Source: a bacterium
GTDB taxonomy: Bacteria > Zixibacteria > MSB-5A5 > GN15 > FEB-12
Reading direction: 5' to 3'
Assembly (NCBI GenBank): GCA_030619425.1
Contig: JAUXBJ010000080.1
Span: forward strand, 1-7,134
DNA: 7,134 nucleotides
In this document: positions 6,651-7,134 of the stretch, in pieces
How positions within the stretch are numbered: position 1 is the stretch's first letter
Layout: each line of letters opens with the position of its first letter
Made by a program: the position numbers and the translations under genes
The notes under the pieces: model-generated
The model's input: only the letters and a program-made list of their open reading frames with translations
Told to the model about the DNA's origin: nothing
The model's database searches: none

Positions 6651-6654
6651 TCCT
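6651..6654 (-). promoter_or_regulatory. Ribosome binding site that decides the minus-strand regulator start
   Basis: On the minus strand AGGA is followed by 7 bases and then ATG at 6643-6641. The only upstream alternative, GTG at 6658-6656, sits immediately before this site and cannot use it. Confidence 0.65.
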
Positions 6655-6675
6655 GCACTTTCGTGAAATCCGGCC

Positions 6676-6706
6676 AACTTAATCGCTATCCGCGAACCGA
6701 TGTCAA
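6676..6706 (-). promoter_or_regulatory. Candidate promoter of the minus-strand regulator
   Basis: Reading the minus strand, TTGACA at 6706-6701 is an exact match to the sigma-70-type -35 element. The -10 is poor: ATTAAG at 6683-6678 with a 17-base spacer, or TAAGTT at 6681-6676 with 19, each matching 3 of 6 consensus bases. The position, about 35-60 bases before the ATG, is right. A weak or activator-dependent promoter is a reasonable inference. Confidence 0.35.
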
Positions 6707-6867
6707 CCCCTGCCCGTTTGCCCGTGTTTTCAGATGGATGATATCCGGCGCAATCTTGACAGCCACGCCCAAACTTTGAGTCGCTTCGACTGTGCCTGTG
6801 CCATCATCCCATCTATTACGTACCTAAAGTTCCCACCAAGCCAAAGGGCTCACAATAACCAGAATCA

Positions 6868-6900
6868 GTCGGCTCACCGACGAAAGGTGATTGTTTCGTC
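6868..6900. repeat. Two overlapping, mutually exclusive hairpins
   Basis: Hairpin A pairs 6868-6872 (GTCGG) with 6877-6881 (CCGAC) around the loop CTCA. Hairpin B pairs 6879-6885 (GACGAAA) with 6894-6900 (TTTCGTC) around an 8-base loop. They share bases 6879-6881, so both cannot form at once. This is the geometry of an attenuator or switch, but no T run follows and no adjacent reading frame is obvious. Confidence 0.45.
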
Positions 6901-6926
6901 CATATATCTATTTATCGGCAGTTACG

Positions 6927-6973
6927 ACCAAACTCTGAAGGCTTTGGTGGTCCAGGACCCTGCCAGCGACCAC
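6927..6973. repeat. Cluster of short inverted repeats
   Basis: ACCAAA at 6927-6932 pairs with TTTGGT at 6943-6948 (10-base loop). GTGGTC at 6947-6952 pairs with GACCAC at 6968-6973. The 11-base palindrome GGTCCAGGACC is at 6949-6959. Each is short enough to arise by chance; together they add to the structured look of the region. Confidence 0.3.
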
Positions 6974-6986
6974 AGCAACCTAATCG

Positions 6987-7011
6987 GGACGATTTGAACG
7001 ATAAATCGTCC
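6987..7011. repeat. Perfect 9-bp inverted repeat
   Basis: GGACGATTT at 6987-6995 pairs without mismatch with AAATCGTCC at 7003-7011 around the 7-base loop GAACGAT. It is the longest perfect hairpin found in the window. No T tract follows on either strand, so a canonical intrinsic terminator is not supported. A dyad operator or an RNA stem fits equally well. Confidence 0.6.
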
Positions 7012-7101
7012 TCACCGGCCATCACAACTGGTGTCAACCAACCCCACAGCGACTAATCGTTGGATTATGAGCTCTGCCTTATCCTAATCCCTCTGAATGG
7101 G

Positions 7102-7125
7102 TCCTGAAACTCAAGTTTGGCAGGA
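7102..7125. repeat. Imperfect inverted repeat near the right edge
   Basis: TCCTGAAACT at 7102-7111 pairs with AGTTT (7114-7118) and CAGGA (7121-7125), with a 2-base bulge (GG, 7119-7120) and a 2-base centre. It reads more like a protein-binding dyad than a stable RNA hairpin. Support is limited. Confidence 0.3.
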
Positions 7126-7134
7126 TTCAAGAAA

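Larger units (their letters stand above)
6707..7134. other. Non-coding region rich in inverted repeats
   Basis: About 430 bases without a convincing gene on either strand. The longest plus frame (6734-6997, 87 codons) has no ribosome site and a composition unlike the neighbouring proteins. The stretch contains several inverted repeats between 6868 and 7011 and an imperfect one at 7102-7125. It may be a regulatory region shared with a gene to the right of the window, a structured RNA, or decayed sequence. The sequence alone does not tell these apart. Confidence 0.5.

Noticed and set aside
6734..6997. 87-codon plus-strand open frame
   Set aside because: No ribosome site, no recognisable domain, composition unlike the neighbours, and it covers a region full of inverted repeats. 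Conservation would be needed to revive it.
6860..7012. Cyclic-di-GMP riboswitch
   Set aside because: The context is attractive, but the conserved core of the known class I motif was not seen on either strand, and no downstream gene is in the right place.
7065..7133. Possible C-terminus of a minus-strand gene entering from the right edge (22 codons ending at a TAA)
   Set aside because: Open stretch is too short to distinguish from chance and shows no family motif; the flanking sequence is needed.
7097..7134. Possible plus-strand gene start at ATG 7097 running off the right edge
   Set aside because: No ribosome site upstream and only 12 codons visible.

Overview
The window is a compact block of bacterial signal-transduction genes. 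It suggests a Gram-negative environmental bacterium with roughly balanced base composition. Gene dense packing, the kinase sub-family (H box beginning HEINNPIGF) and receiver domains ending in Lys-Pro-Trp are common in Deltaproteobacteria-like groups and related candidate phyla such as Zixibacteria. The taxon is an inference and cannot be fixed from this sequence. No transfer genes, RNA genes, insertion sequences or CRISPR arrays were seen.

Layout. Bases 1-6016 read as one plus-strand cluster whose promoter lies upstream of the window. It holds, in order: the 3' end of a histidine kinase; a complete PAS-PAS histidine kinase; a receiver-coiled coil-PAS-like protein; a single-receiver protein; a receiver-coiled coil-HD-GYP protein; another single-receiver protein with a short helical tail; a 57-residue protein I do not recognise; and an HDOD protein. 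Spacing is very tight: an ATGA start/stop overlap, three separate 8-base overlaps, gaps of 32 and 48 bases, and one direct abutment. Bases 6017-6130 are a convergent spacer. Bases 6131-6643 encode a fifth receiver protein on the minus strand. Bases 6644-7134 hold no convincing gene but contain a candidate promoter for that regulator and a group of inverted repeats.

How the genes may work together. Kinase autophosphorylation would feed several receivers. Only one receiver protein carries a recognisable enzymatic output, an HD-GYP phosphodiesterase with its metal and substrate motifs intact, a family known to degrade cyclic di-GMP. None of the five receiver proteins has a DNA-binding domain. 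The cluster therefore looks like a branched relay controlling cyclic-di-GMP turnover or protein-protein contacts rather than transcription, with the extra receivers as phosphate sinks, competitors or adaptors. The HDOD protein and the small protein would act beside or downstream of the relay. These links are inferred from domains and gene order.

The items most worth a second look are the kinase-rich, receiver-rich architecture with few outputs, the unrecognised small protein next to the HDOD gene, the receiver-PAS protein without a catalytic output, and the inverted-repeat region at 6868-7011.
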